The position numbers and the translations under genes are program-made. From Paenilisteria portnoyi (lineage in GTDB: Bacteria; Bacillota; Bacilli; Lactobacillales; Listeriaceae), in assembly GCF_014322795.1 (NCBI RefSeq), contig NZ_JAASTT010000020.1, positions 1-64,000 of the forward strand: a DNA stretch of 64,000 bases, read 5' to 3'. The notes beneath the pieces were generated by a model, which made no database searches, was not told the origin of the DNA, and saw only the letters and a list, made by a program, of their open reading frames with translations. Positions 30,315 through 40,016 of the stretch are shown piece by piece. Position 1 is the first letter of the stretch. Each line of letters begins with the position of its first letter.

Positions 30315-30935
30315 ATGCAGATCGCGATTATCGATTATGACGCTGGCAATACGAAGAGTGTGAGCAAGGCGCTCGATTTTATTGGGATTGAAAATACGAT
30401 AACAGCTGTGAAAAAGACGATTTTGGAGGCGGATGGCATTATTTTGCCGGGTGTTGGTGCGTTTCCGCAAGCGATGGCGGCACTCGAAGAACGCGATTTA
30501 ATTGCAGTTTTGCAAGAGGCTGTCGCGCACGGAAAACCGCTACTTGGTGTGTGTCTCGGAATGCAATTATTGCTTGATTCTAGCGAAGAATTTGGCTATA
30601 CGCAGGGACTTGGACTCATTCCTGGTCATGTGAAATTGCTACCGGATACGGCGAAAATTCCGCATATGGGCTGGAATCAGTTGGAAGTGAAGCAGAACTC
30701 GCCGTTAACGCGAGATCAGGACGGTAATTTTGTGTATTACGTGCATTCTTATTACGCGGTTTGCGATGCTAAATACGTGATGGCATCCAGCGATTATTCC
30801 GTGGAAATTCCCGGTATTATCGCCAATGAGAACGTGTATGGCGCCCAGTTTCATCCCGAAAAAAGTGGACAAGCAGGACTCGAAATATTACAAGGATTTA
30901 AGGAGGTAATCACATGCGCATCTTCCCAGCAATAG
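30315..30935 (+). CDS. hisH: HisH, glutaminase subunit of imidazole glycerol phosphate synthase
   Basis: 206 residues. Class I glutamine amidotransferase with nucleophile GVCLGMQLLLDSSEE and the His/Glu pair in YGAQFHPEKSGQ. It supplies ammonia to HisF. Starts directly after hisB (no gap) and overlaps hisA by 22 nt at its 3' end. Confidence 0.96.
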   Translation: MQIAIIDYDAGNTKSVSKALDFIGIENTITAVKKTILEADGIILPGVGAFPQAMAALEERDLIAVLQEAVAHGKPLLGVCLGMQLLLDSSEEFGYTQGLGLIPGHVKLLPDTAKIPHMGWNQLEVKQNSPLTRDQDGNFVYYVHSYYAVCDAKYVMASSDYSVEIPGIIANENVYGAQFHPEKSGQAGLEILQGFKEVITCASSQQ

Positions 30936-31639
30936 ATTTGAAAAACGGTCGTTGTGTGCGGCTATATCAAGGCGACTTCACACAGGAAACCGTTGTAAAC
31001 CCTGACCCAATCGCCCAAGCCACCGCGTTTAGTGAACAAGGCGCAACCTATTTACATATTGTCGATTTGGATGGGACGCTTGAAGGGAAACCAATTAATC
31101 TAGACGTGATCCGCGCCATGAAAAAAGCAGCTGGACTCCCCGTCCAAGTTGGTGGCGGGATTCGAACGATGAAGCAAATCACGTTTTATCTCGAAGACGC
31201 TGGTATTGATCGTGTTATTATCGGTTCGGCGGCACTGGAAAACCCGGATTTAGTTCGTGATGCGGTGAAGCTTTATGGTGATAAAATTGCGGTCGGAATT
31301 GACGCGAAAAATGGTTTTGTCGCAACGTCTGGCTGGCTCGATGTGAGCGCCACGGATTACTTGACGTTCGCAAAAGAAGTCGAAAAAAGCGGCGTCCAAA
31401 CGATTATTTTTACGGATATCGCAAAAGACGGTACGCTCGAAGGTCCGAATTTGAAGCAACTTCAAGCTTTGCAAAACGCAGTGGACGTTGATATTATCGC
31501 ATCTGGTGGCGTGAGTAATAAACAGGATTTGGTGCAACTTTCCGAGCTCGGTTTGTACGGTGCAATCTGCGGTAAAGCTTTGTATAACGGCAATATTTCG
31601 ATGGCAGAAATTACGGAGGTGGAGAATCTTGCTAACTAA
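30914..31639 (+). CDS. hisA: HisA, ProFAR isomerase
   Basis: 241 residues, (beta/alpha)8 barrel. [22 protein letters not shown] holds the first catalytic Asp; [28 protein letters not shown] and [14 protein letters not shown] hold the second Asp and phosphate-binding loops. AAGGAGG lies upstream inside hisH. Its last codons overlap the TTG start of hisF. Confidence 0.96.
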   Translation: MRIFPAIDLKNGRCVRLYQGDFTQETVVNPDPIAQATAFSEQGATYLHIVDLDGTLEGKPINLDVIRAMKKAAGLPVQVGGGIRTMKQITFYLEDAGIDRVIIGSAALENPDLVRDAVKLYGDKIAVGIDAKNGFVATSGWLDVSATDYLTFAKEVEKSGVQTIIFTDIAKDGTLEGPNLKQLQALQNAVDVDIIASGGVSNKQDLVQLSELGLYGAICGKALYNGNISMAEITEVENLAN

Positions 31640-32390
31640 ACGAATCATTCCATGCCTAGACGTGACGGATGGACGCGTCGTAAAAGGCATCAATTTCGTA
31701 TCGCTAACCGATGTCGGTGATCCTGTCGAAATCGCCAAAGCTTATAATGAAGCTGGCGCGGACGAGCTTGTTTTCCTTGATATCACCGCAACCCATGAAG
31801 AACGCCGCACGATGATCGATGTCGTCGAACGCACCGCAGAACAAGTCTTCATCCCGCTTACTGTCGGCGGTGGCATCCATTCCGTCGCGAATATGAGAGC
31901 CCTGCTTCAAGCTGGCGCGGACAAGATTTCACTGAATTCAGCCGCCCTCAAAAATCCCGATTTAATTGCGGAAGGCGCTGCCAAATTCGGCAATCAATGC
32001 ATCGTCGTTGCCATCGATGCCAAATATCATGCGGATGATGATTCATGGCACGTTTATAGTCGTGGCGGACGTGAGGATACTGGTCTTGACGCCATCCAGT
32101 GGGCAAAAAAAGCGGTCTCGCTCGGCGCTGGCGAAATCCTGCTAACGAGCATGGACGGTGATGGTACCAAGGACGGTTACGACATCGCGCTCACCGACGC
32201 GATTTGTAAAGCTGTCTCAGTTCCCGTCATCGCATCAGGCGGTTGCGGAAACGCCGATCACATGGCAGAAGTATTCGCCAAAACAGGCGCTGACGCCGCA
32301 CTTGCCGCTTCGATTTTCCATTACGGCGAAATGACGATTCCAGAAGTCAAACAAATTTTGCAAGAGAAAGGAGTTGCGATTCGGCCATGA
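31629..32390 (+). CDS. hisF: HisF, cyclase subunit of imidazole glycerol phosphate synthase
   Basis: 253 residues from a TTG start at 31629, read as [23 protein letters not shown], the usual HisF opening. GGAGGTGGAG lies just before. The catalytic Asp in PCLDV and the [16 protein letters not shown] motif are present, and the GGGIHS phosphate loop is normal. It uses ammonia from HisH. Overlaps hisA by 11 nt and hisI by 4 nt. A longer frame from 31560 would overlap hisA much more and lacks homology. Confidence 0.95.
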   Translation: MLTKRIIPCLDVTDGRVVKGINFVSLTDVGDPVEIAKAYNEAGADELVFLDITATHEERRTMIDVVERTAEQVFIPLTVGGGIHSVANMRALLQAGADKISLNSAALKNPDLIAEGAAKFGNQCIVVAIDAKYHADDDSWHVYSRGGREDTGLDAIQWAKKAVSLGAGEILLTSMDGDGTKDGYDIALTDAICKAVSVPVIASGGCGNADHMAEVFAKTGADAALAASIFHYGEMTIPEVKQILQEKGVAIRP

Positions 32391-32707
32391 CACTCGATTT
32401 TTCCAAAGGTCTCATCCCCGCAATTATCGTGGAGGACACGACTGGCGACGTCCTCATGCTTGCCTATATGAACGCAGAAAGCTATCAGAAAACGCTCGAC
32501 ACGAACACGACTTGGTTTTTCTCCCGTTCTCGTAACGAACTCTGGAATAAAGGCGCGACATCCGGCCATTTCCAGCACGTCAAAGAAATCCGCTCCGACT
32601 GCGACAATGACACGCTCCTAATCCGCGTCGACCAAATCGGAGCCGCCTGCCACACTGGCGCGCACAGCTGTTTCTTCAATCTAGAAAAGGAAGTGACCGA
32701 AAAATGA
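32387..32707 (+). CDS. hisI: HisI, phosphoribosyl-AMP cyclohydrolase
   Basis: 106 residues. Zinc and magnesium ligands appear in [64 protein letters not shown] is also conserved. HisI and HisE are separate genes here rather than a fused HisIE. 4-nt overlaps on both sides. Confidence 0.96.
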   Translation: MTLDFSKGLIPAIIVEDTTGDVLMLAYMNAESYQKTLDTNTTWFFSRSRNELWNKGATSGHFQHVKEIRSDCDNDTLLIRVDQIGAACHTGAHSCFFNLEKEVTEK

Positions 32708-33024
32708 CGATTCTAACCGAGCTTTACAACCAAATCAACGACCGCAAAACCACGCCAAAAGAAGGCTCCTACACCAATTACCTATTCGACCGCGGACTCG
32801 ATAAAATTTTGAAAAAAGTGGGCGAAGAGACAACCGAGGTAGTCATCGCTGCGAAAAATAACGACAACGCGGAACTCACATCCGAGCTCGCCGACCTGAC
32901 CTACCACGTCCTCGTTTTGCTGGCAGAGCAAGGCCTAACACCCGACGACATCGCACGCGAACTCGAAAAACGCGAAGGCAAAATCAGCGTCACGAAAGAC
33001 CGCAAGCCAATCGACGAATTATAA
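32704..33024 (+). CDS. hisE: HisE, phosphoribosyl-ATP pyrophosphatase
   Basis: 106 residues, all-helical MazG-like fold: [31 protein letters not shown] and [22 protein letters not shown] contain the Glu/Asp magnesium ligands (EExxE and ExxD). It removes pyrophosphate from PR-ATP before HisI acts. hisC follows after 12 bp. Confidence 0.96.
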   Translation: MTILTELYNQINDRKTTPKEGSYTNYLFDRGLDKILKKVGEETTEVVIAAKNNDNAELTSELADLTYHVLVLLAEQGLTPDDIARELEKREGKISVTKDRKPIDEL

Positions 33025-33036
33025 GGAGGCTCACAC

Positions 33037-34119
33037 ATGGTAAAATCATCACTAAACACCCTATCCGCCTATAAACCAGGCAAACCATTAGAAGAAGTCC
33101 GCCGCGAACTCGGACTCAAAAAAATCACAAAACTAGCATCCAATGAAAACCCGTTCGGCACATCAAAAGCCGTCACACGCATCCTTAGAGAAGGCGCGAT
33201 GGATCTATCCTACTATCCCGATGGTGCCGGCCGAATTTTGCGCGAAAACATCGCCACTTTTCATAGCGTCCCGACAGATAATATCCTGCTCGGTTCTGGC
33301 CTTGATGACGTTATCCAAATCATCTCGCGCGCCATCCTAGAAGCTGGCGACAACATCATCGAAGCCGCGCCGACCTTCTCCCAATACTCCCTTCATGCCA
33401 CAATCGAAGGCGCCGAAACGCAGCGCATCCCAGTCGATGAGACAACCGGAAAATCCGACCTCATCGCCATGGCAAGCGCCGTCAATTCGCGCACAAAAAT
33501 CATCTGGCTCTGCAATCCAAATAACCCGACAGGCACGATTTCCAGCCAACAAGAAGTCCTAACCCTACTCGAATCCGTACCCAAAGACGTCCTCGTAATC
33601 AGCGACGAAGCCTATTTCGAATACGCCACGACCGCAGAATACCCAGACACATTCGCGCTCCTAGACCAATTTCCAAATCTCATCATCATGCGCACCTTTT
33701 CCAAAATTTACGGTTTAGCAGGCTTGCGCATCGGATACGCCATCATCCCAGACGCCCTAAAAGACCCCCTCAACATCGTGCGGCTCCCATTCAACACATC
33801 ATCGATCGCCCAATCCGCCGCAACCGCCGCACTCGCCGACCAAACCTTCGTCGAAAAATGTGTCACGGCCAACACCGAAGGCCTAAAGCAATGGTACGAC
33901 TTCTTAAAAACACGCGGCCTAGCCTACTACAAATCCGACGCCAACTTCATCTTTTTCGACACCCAGCGCGATGCCGCCGAACTTTTCAACCAACTACTCC
34001 AAAAAGGCTACATCGTGCGCGCCGGACTAAAATCAAATTGGCTACGAATCACCATCGGATCCGAAATAGAAAACCGCGAATGCATCCAAGCCCTAGCATC
34101 TATTTTAGACAATAAATAA
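33037..34119 (+). CDS. hisC: HisC, histidinol-phosphate aminotransferase
   Basis: 360 residues, class I/II aminotransferase. ASNENPFGTS near the N-terminus, NPNNPTGT, ISDEAYFEY and the PLP lysine in RTFSKIYGLAGLRIGYAI. It converts imidazole acetol phosphate to histidinol phosphate. Last gene of the operon, with AAGGAGG upstream. In L. monocytogenes, as I recall, hisC is not in this operon, so its place here completes the pathway apart from hisJ. Codons end strongly in C, opposite to hisZ-hisD. Confidence 0.95.
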   Translation: MVKSSLNTLSAYKPGKPLEEVRRELGLKKITKLASNENPFGTSKAVTRILREGAMDLSYYPDGAGRILRENIATFHSVPTDNILLGSGLDDVIQIISRAILEAGDNIIEAAPTFSQYSLHATIEGAETQRIPVDETTGKSDLIAMASAVNSRTKIIWLCNPNNPTGTISSQQEVLTLLESVPKDVLVISDEAYFEYATTAEYPDTFALLDQFPNLIIMRTFSKIYGLAGLRIGYAIIPDALKDPLNIVRLPFNTSSIAQSAATAALADQTFVEKCVTANTEGLKQWYDFLKTRGLAYYKSDANFIFFDTQRDAAELFNQLLQKGYIVRAGLKSNWLRITIGSEIENRECIQALASILDNK

Positions 34120-34194
34120 TACACTCTAACACGTCTCTAAGCTTACTCTCATCACATTTTAATCCAAGTAGACCAACCTGACAAAACTGTCACA

Positions 34195-34425
34195 TTGCCG
34201 TTTCAAAATGTAAGCCAAAGCGATGTTACAACTCCCGAATTCACGTTATACTTGTTTTATTGGAGCAAGTCATCTTTTCCCCAAGATGATGTGGCGGCGA
34301 CGATAAATAAAAATGAGCTTTCTTTTAAAGACCTAATACACGCTTCAAAAGAAAACTCATTTCCTATTCAAAATAGACGAGCATTACTCGCTTTGCTCCA
34401 TATGGAGAATACCCCTATACCATAA
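34195..34425 (+). other. Unrecognised reading frame, possible gene remnant after hisC
   Basis: An open frame runs from about 34138 to the TAA at 34423. It has no ATG and no ribosome binding site; the first usable start would be TTG at 34195. It would encode PFQNVSQSDVTTPEFTLYLF...HMENTPIP. The composition looks protein-like and the frame stays open upstream of the start, which suggests the 3' end of a lost gene. I do not recognise the family. The remainder of the 517-bp interval 34120-34636 holds a terminator and nothing else visible. Confidence 0.3.
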
Positions 34426-34486
34426 AATTTCCCTGATATCCCTTTTATATCGTCGCCACCACACACTCCTAAAAACTCCCTATAGG

Positions 34487-34517
34487 CACATGCGGTTCCC
34501 CCCGTGTGTGTTTTTTT
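34487..34517 (+). terminator. Rho-independent terminator
   Basis: CACATGCGG pairs with CCGTGTGTG (two G-U pairs) around a 6-nt loop and is followed by TTTTTTT. Probably the end of the his transcript and of the remnant frame. Confidence 0.7.
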
Positions 34518-34636
34518 GTTGATGCACTTAGGAAGTGAGCAGGTAATCCTTCAGTGGTTCTTGTAAAGCGTACTATGCTGAATTAGAATCTCAGTAGTCT
34601 CTAAACATTATCTCTTCAATAAGGCTTAGGCAAGCC

Positions 34637-35008
34637 CTACTCTAATTTTTCAATTTCTGAAACAGACTTATCCACATCAAACTTTGCCAACTCGCCTAAT
34701 TCTGCCGATACAACTACTCCATTTTCAAAATGTTTATCATAAAGACTAGCGCTAAAATCCAATTTTTCATCCCCATTAGCATAGCCGTCAATATAATCTG
34801 TTCCCATTGGGTTAGTTCCTACATCCGTTATCGTGATATTATGTATATCTTTGTAATTATATTTAAAATATATTTCGATTCTCTCTTTTTCAATTGCAAT
34901 TCTATCGCTTTGTTTTTTTTCAATGCTGTTGTTAACCATAAATACTCCCCCTATTACTATAACTATCAGTATGCATACACAACCACTAATGACTAAGCCT
35001 TTTTTCAT
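34637..35008 (-). CDS. DUF1433-like membrane protein, probable immunity protein of the adjacent lipase toxin
   Basis: 123 residues. One N-terminal membrane helix (residues about 4-26, GLVISGCVCILIVIVIGGVFM) and an outward domain. The domain shares RIEIYFKYNYKDIHNITITDVGTNPMGTDYIDGYAN...LDFSAS...GELAKFDVDKSVSEIE with the lipoprotein at 45786-46172 (IELYLKYNYKDIENVTLTDVEDTPMG). The YNYKDI..IT.TDV pattern is that of DUF1433 proteins. Cys residues are present near the N-terminus but not in a good lipobox. It is divergent from the lipase gene, with about 100 bp between starts. In the TslA system a surface-exposed lipoprotein (TilA) neutralises the secreted phospholipase, so this is the likely job; that is inference. 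Confidence 0.65.
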   Translation of the reverse strand: MKKGLVISGCVCILIVIVIGGVFMVNNSIEKKQSDRIAIEKERIEIYFKYNYKDIHNITITDVGTNPMGTDYIDGYANGDEKLDFSASLYDKHFENGVVVSAELGELAKFDVDKSVSEIEKLE

Positions 35009-35112
35009 CTCATCACCTCTCAGATAATTATACCATATTCCTTAATCTTCTGTTATAATAAAAATAATTGCCACGAAATGCTAATAAGCTTGCCAAAGGA
35101 GAGTTTGTCCAA

Positions 35113-36207
35113 ATGATTACAGATGAAATGAATTTTGAACTTTCTAGTACAGTTTACGGAGATAAATCACTAAAAATTGGCGCTAATATCAACTTACAAA
35201 ACGAAAAATGGATAACACTAGATTCAATAAACACCAAAGATAGCCTACAGGCCGTTGCGGTTGTTCCACTAAACGAATATAAAGTTTGGAAATCAGGAAA
35301 ACTAAAAGAATTCTCCCATATTATTTTTGCATCGCGAGGTTCTCAGGAGGCAAAAGACTTTGTCGTTGATGCGAAATTAGCCACGCCATCCAAGCCAGAA
35401 TCAGGAGATCAATTTTATGATTACGACCAATTTGTCAGCAAAACCATTAACAAATATACAACGAAAGATTATAGTTTTACTGGTCACAGTTTAGGTGGTG
35501 CGCTTGCTCAATATGAATCTGTAAAACTTCTAAAGCCCGCAACTACTTTTGCAGCAGCCAGAAGTTTCAATAAACTAACTGATGAAGAACAAGCAAAAGC
35601 AAAGAATGGCGACTATTGGTCCTTAATCAAAGACTATAGCCATACGGACGATTGGGTTGGTGCACTGCCACCGAACGCTTCCGTTTTCTATCAGCAATTT
35701 TCCATGGATCGCAATGATAACAAGCACTCTATCCTGGATATTTTTAATCTATCTGGACATATGCCTAACACTTTTACAGGGCGTTTCAATTCTAACGGCT
35801 CTGCAAAACTAGCTATTTCACCTGATGATATTCAACAACTAGGCAACCGCATTAAAAATTTATCACTACATATAGATAATATGATACGTTCCCTTGAAGA
35901 TGCCCGTGACTTTGAAGAAAGTAAAATACGCTCACTCAAAAACAAAATGTATAATGAAACATACAGCGGTAAGTATGATCGCTTAACCGAATATGATGTA
36001 GATGATATGTTACAAGATCTATCAAAAAATAAAGCAGGGGGCATTTACCGGCTCCATGACGATGAAGAATTAGTCGATTTTGTTAGCCGCTTAAGAAAAA
36101 TAAAACAAGAACTATATGAATTCGGTGATAACGTTGGCTATGCTGGGTATAAATTCAAAGAACAAGATGCTGACCTTGGCAATATTCTATCAAGGATTTT
36201 ATCATAG
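35113..36207 (+). CDS. TslA-like lipase: N-terminal class-3 lipase, C-terminal helical T7SS-targeting domain
   Basis: 364 residues from the ATG at 35113 (GGAGAG 10 nt upstream; a TTG-initiated extension is unlikely). Residues about 10-230 are a lipase-3 alpha/beta hydrolase with GHSLGG (124-129, Ser126), Asp179/180 in SHTDDWVGALPP and His216 in LSGHMPNTF. Residues about 236-364 are helical (DDIQQLGNRIKNLSLHIDNMIRSLED) and end in DADLGNILSRILS. There is no signal peptide. This reverse order (toxin first, targeting last) is that of S. aureus TslA, a T7SS phospholipase A with homologues reported in Listeria. No T7SS core gene lies in this window. The downstream gene (15 bp) is the helical partner. 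Confidence 0.8.
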   Translation: MITDEMNFELSSTVYGDKSLKIGANINLQNEKWITLDSINTKDSLQAVAVVPLNEYKVWKSGKLKEFSHIIFASRGSQEAKDFVVDAKLATPSKPESGDQFYDYDQFVSKTINKYTTKDYSFTGHSLGGALAQYESVKLLKPATTFAAARSFNKLTDEEQAKAKNGDYWSLIKDYSHTDDWVGALPPNASVFYQQFSMDRNDNKHSILDIFNLSGHMPNTFTGRFNSNGSAKLAISPDDIQQLGNRIKNLSLHIDNMIRSLEDARDFEESKIRSLKNKMYNETYSGKYDRLTEYDVDDMLQDLSKNKAGGIYRLHDDEELVDFVSRLRKIKQELYEFGDNVGYAGYKFKEQDADLGNILSRILS

Positions 36208-36221
36208 AATAGGAGTTAATA

Positions 36222-36608
36222 ATGGATTATTCAAATATGTTAGCCGATATAGATAAAGCACTGGAAAACGCAATTGCACTCGGTTCTAAGCAAGCTATCG
36301 ACAGCTTGCAATCTGAGAAAACATACATCGAGCGTCAAGCGCAATTAACTCTCTTACGTGCAGAATTAGAACAAAAAACAAAGAAGATTTCGACTGAAAC
36401 TAAAGAGATACTTAACGGCAACACACAGCTTTTTGAAGAATGGTTCCATGAATTGACAAATATAGAAAATCAACTGAAAATTTCTTTCGAGAGTAAAACA
36501 GGGAAAGCCATTGGAACTTCACTCATGGACAAACGAAACAAACTTTGTCAATATTACAGTCAAGACTATCGCGAGTTACAGAGCAGCTTTAAAGTCAGAA
36601 CGTTTTAA
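36222..36608 (+). CDS. Small helical partner/chaperone of the TslA-like lipase
   Basis: 128 residues, nearly all predicted helix, no signal peptide: MDYSNMLADIDKALENAIALGSKQAI, a second long helix, then NQLKISFESKTGKAIGTSLMDKRNKL. It matches the gene at 44216-44605 over the same motif (LRYSFESHAGAMVASEFGEKRKKV). In the TslA system, two helical partners (TlaA, TlaB) bind the C-terminal domain; here one gene of about 128 residues follows each lipase. It starts 14 bp after the lipase stop with AGGAG upstream. I infer it is the secretion partner. Confidence 0.65.
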   Translation: MDYSNMLADIDKALENAIALGSKQAIDSLQSEKTYIERQAQLTLLRAELEQKTKKISTETKEILNGNTQLFEEWFHELTNIENQLKISFESKTGKAIGTSLMDKRNKLCQYYSQDYRELQSSFKVRTF

Positions 36609-36612
36609 AGAA

Positions 36613-36654
36613 AATAAGCGATTAATCGTCATTCCGCGTGATTACTCGCTTATT
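36613..36654. terminator. Bidirectional terminator
   Basis: AATAAGCGA pairs with TCGCTTATT, and inner GTAATCA/TGATTAC-like bases add to the stem. It separates the convergent partner gene and 2OG oxygenase gene. Confidence 0.65.
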
Positions 36655-36662
36655 CTAGTCCA

Positions 36663-37448
36663 TCAAAGCGGCTTCACAACAGTCGGCTGATAATCAATCA
36701 AAATCATCGACCGCTCCCCAGCCTCGTCATCCTCACCCTTATGCACCGCGCTCACATAATGGCTCACCGCCACATCCGCAACCCCATAAGACTCCAAGCT
36801 TTTAGTCAACGCAAAATCCGCAAAAATATGCCCCGCATCGATATATTCTGGGAACTGATCCACATCATCCACCGTCGCAATCACGTTCTCTCCACCGACA
36901 ACATTCCGACGCTTCACTAAATGCGCAAACGTAAACGGCTCACCGTCTCGATGCAAACAATTCGGCGACGAAACCGCCTCGTCCCCATCCTGCTCCACCT
37001 TCAACTTCACGAAATGAACGCCCACATTCACCGGCATCACCATATCCCGCGCCTCCCAATATGTCTGCGCAAAATCAAACTGAATAATCCGTTTCAAAAG
37101 CTCATTTTCAAGCATCTCCTGTTGCAACATCGGAAAACTACGATACGCATCCTTAAACTCCGGATTAAACGCCCCTTGAAAATACTCCGCAACTGCTTCC
37201 CCGTCCTCATTCACCATCGCCGGCAACCATTCCACTTGACCCGACCACGGCAAAATAACCGCACGCGAAAAACGGCGATAACGATGAAGTCCAGCTGCAT
37301 AAGCATCCACCGGCAAATCCTCAAAAGCCCGCTCAATCTCGGCAAACTGTTCCGCAATCCATTTCGCATCCTTCTTATATAAATGACCAATATCCGCTCC
37401 CGCATCGAACCGAATAAAGCCTTTTTCTAACATATCATTTTTGTACAC
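36663..37448 (-). CDS. 2-oxoglutarate/Fe(II) dioxygenase, L-isoleucine-4-hydroxylase-like family
   Basis: 261 residues of the 2OG-Fe_Oxy_2 type (PF10014-like). The metal motif is HRDGEPFTFAHLVKRRNVVGGENVIA (His and Asp ligands), with a distal His in DVAVSHYVSAVHKGEDDEAGERSMILIDYQP, where RSMILID supplies the 2OG-binding Arg. MPVNVGVHFVKLK precedes. Family members such as IDO from Bacillus thuringiensis hydroxylate free amino acids. The substrate here is unknown. A GTG start at 37448 has GAGGG 8 nt before it; an ATG five codons in is the alternative. Monocistronic. The C-rich plus strand over this gene matches the flanking leading-strand skew. Confidence 0.85.
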   Translation of the reverse strand: MYKNDMLEKGFIRFDAGADIGHLYKKDAKWIAEQFAEIERAFEDLPVDAYAAGLHRYRRFSRAVILPWSGQVEWLPAMVNEDGEAVAEYFQGAFNPEFKDAYRSFPMLQQEMLENELLKRIIQFDFAQTYWEARDMVMPVNVGVHFVKLKVEQDGDEAVSSPNCLHRDGEPFTFAHLVKRRNVVGGENVIATVDDVDQFPEYIDAGHIFADFALTKSLESYGVADVAVSHYVSAVHKGEDDEAGERSMILIDYQPTVVKPL

Positions 37449-37576
37449 TATTCATTCCCTCATTTCTTTTCAAAACTCCCTCTCATTGTAACATTCCGAA
37501 GCAACTCAAAGAAAGCGTTTATAAATTGCGCACCTTGTTAAAAAAATCAGAAAAATCGTTTTTTTACCTTGTATCC

Positions 37577-37605
37577 TTGACCTTTTTCATGTAAACTAAC
37601 ATTAT
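37577..37605 (+). promoter_or_regulatory. Promoter of gdhA
   Basis: TTGACC (37577-37582), 17-bp spacer, CATTAT (37600-37605). Two weak CodY-like motifs (11 of 15 matches) lie nearby at about 37542 and 37612. Confidence 0.4.
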
Positions 37606-37700
37606 AAGTGAAATTTCAGAACAACGAACCCCTGAAAAATAAGAAGAAGCACAAGTATCTATATCCCATTCAATGATACGTTTATTCTCACTTAAAATAA

Positions 37701-39095
<1,395 letters not shown>

Positions 39096-39142
39096 TAATT
39101 TTAAGTAGGTATACTTCCGTTCACTATACGTAATAGTTCATC

Positions 39143-39201
39143 ATAAAAGCCTCATATTGATTGGAAGATCTCTTTATACCCAATCAGCGTGAGGCTTTTA
39201 T
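39143..39201 (+). terminator. Terminator of gdhA
   Basis: AAAAGCCTCA pairs with TGAGGCTTTT, with inner TTGATTGG/CCAATCA pairing. About 50 bp after the stop. Confidence 0.75.
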
Positions 39202-39316
39202 GTGTTCAAATCTACAGTATATGTGTGATAGAAAAAGATTACTTTTTTAAGAGTATTTCCTCATTTCTAATTTTAGACCACATAGTTGGTGAGGAATAGC
39301 TAACGTACTAATTCAG

Positions 39317-39735
39317 CTATAATTGTTCCTTATGGTATTGATAAGATTTTTTTATAAATTCATTTAGATCATTTTTATAAGCACATTTTTTCACTTGGTC
39401 TACCGATTCTGCAATTAATTCATTTTTATAATCTAAAATGCAATTATAGTCCATTTTCCCTCTTGAGTTCAGGTACCACGTGCAAATTTATGATAATTTT
39501 CAATTACTAAATTTTGCGGTTTATCAGGTAAAATGAACTCCATATACTTAATAAGAGTCCTATTGTATGTCAGCAAAAGTATTTTATCATTAGGATAAGT
39601 TTTTGCCATTTTTACAGCTCTTAATAAAGCGATAGTTGTTTTCCCACTTCCGGCAGTTCCTAATACTACAATATTGTCTACATCAGAAAGGTATAAAATC
39701 TCATTTTGCTTTCCTTCTGGCTTTGGCAACACCAT
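39317..39735 (-). pseudogene. UvrD-like superfamily I helicase remnant
   Basis: An 88-codon frame begins MVLPKPEGKQNEILYLSDVDN and contains a perfect Walker A, VVLGTAGSGKTTIAL, then LLLTYNRTLIKYM and YHKFARG, the UvrD/Rep N-terminal core. At about 39475 the frame is lost by one base: the next frame continues YLNSRGKMDYNCILDYKNELIAESV and ends in a TAG at 39317-39319. Motifs II-VI are absent. It is an N-terminal fragment of about 140 residues against more than 600 for the family. It is probably left from a defence or repair island. No AT-rich mobile element is next to it. Confidence 0.75.
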
Positions 39736-40016
39736 AAAATCACGTCCATTCTATTAGTTATCAATACATTTATTATTTCAACATATTTGAAAGCGATTCC
39801 AAAGCAGAAAGTGATATATCCAATAGAATGTCGGATTTCTTCATTCAGATTCCTTTTCTATCATTATATCAATAAAAACCGAGAAAACAAATCACTATTA
39901 CGTGACCTGCTTCCTCGTTCTCATAGGGAGTTTGTGCAAAAATATATGTGATGAGTTACTCATTCTTGTGATGCAATCCTACTTACTTCACAACTTTCAC
40001 TCTTGTTGCAAAAAAC
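39736..40016. other. Interval without genes; one cre-like site
   Basis: TTGAAAGCGATTCCA at 39787-39801 fits the CcpA cre consensus WTGNAARCGNWWNCA at every defined position, but no gene starts nearby, so it is probably chance or left over. Nothing else is visible. Confidence 0.3.

Noticed and set aside
37540-37625. CodY boxes upstream of gdhA
   Set aside because: Two motifs with only 11 of 15 matches in AT-rich DNA; too weak to call.
39787-39801. CcpA cre site
   Set aside because: Fits the consensus but no gene starts downstream in either direction at a sensible distance.
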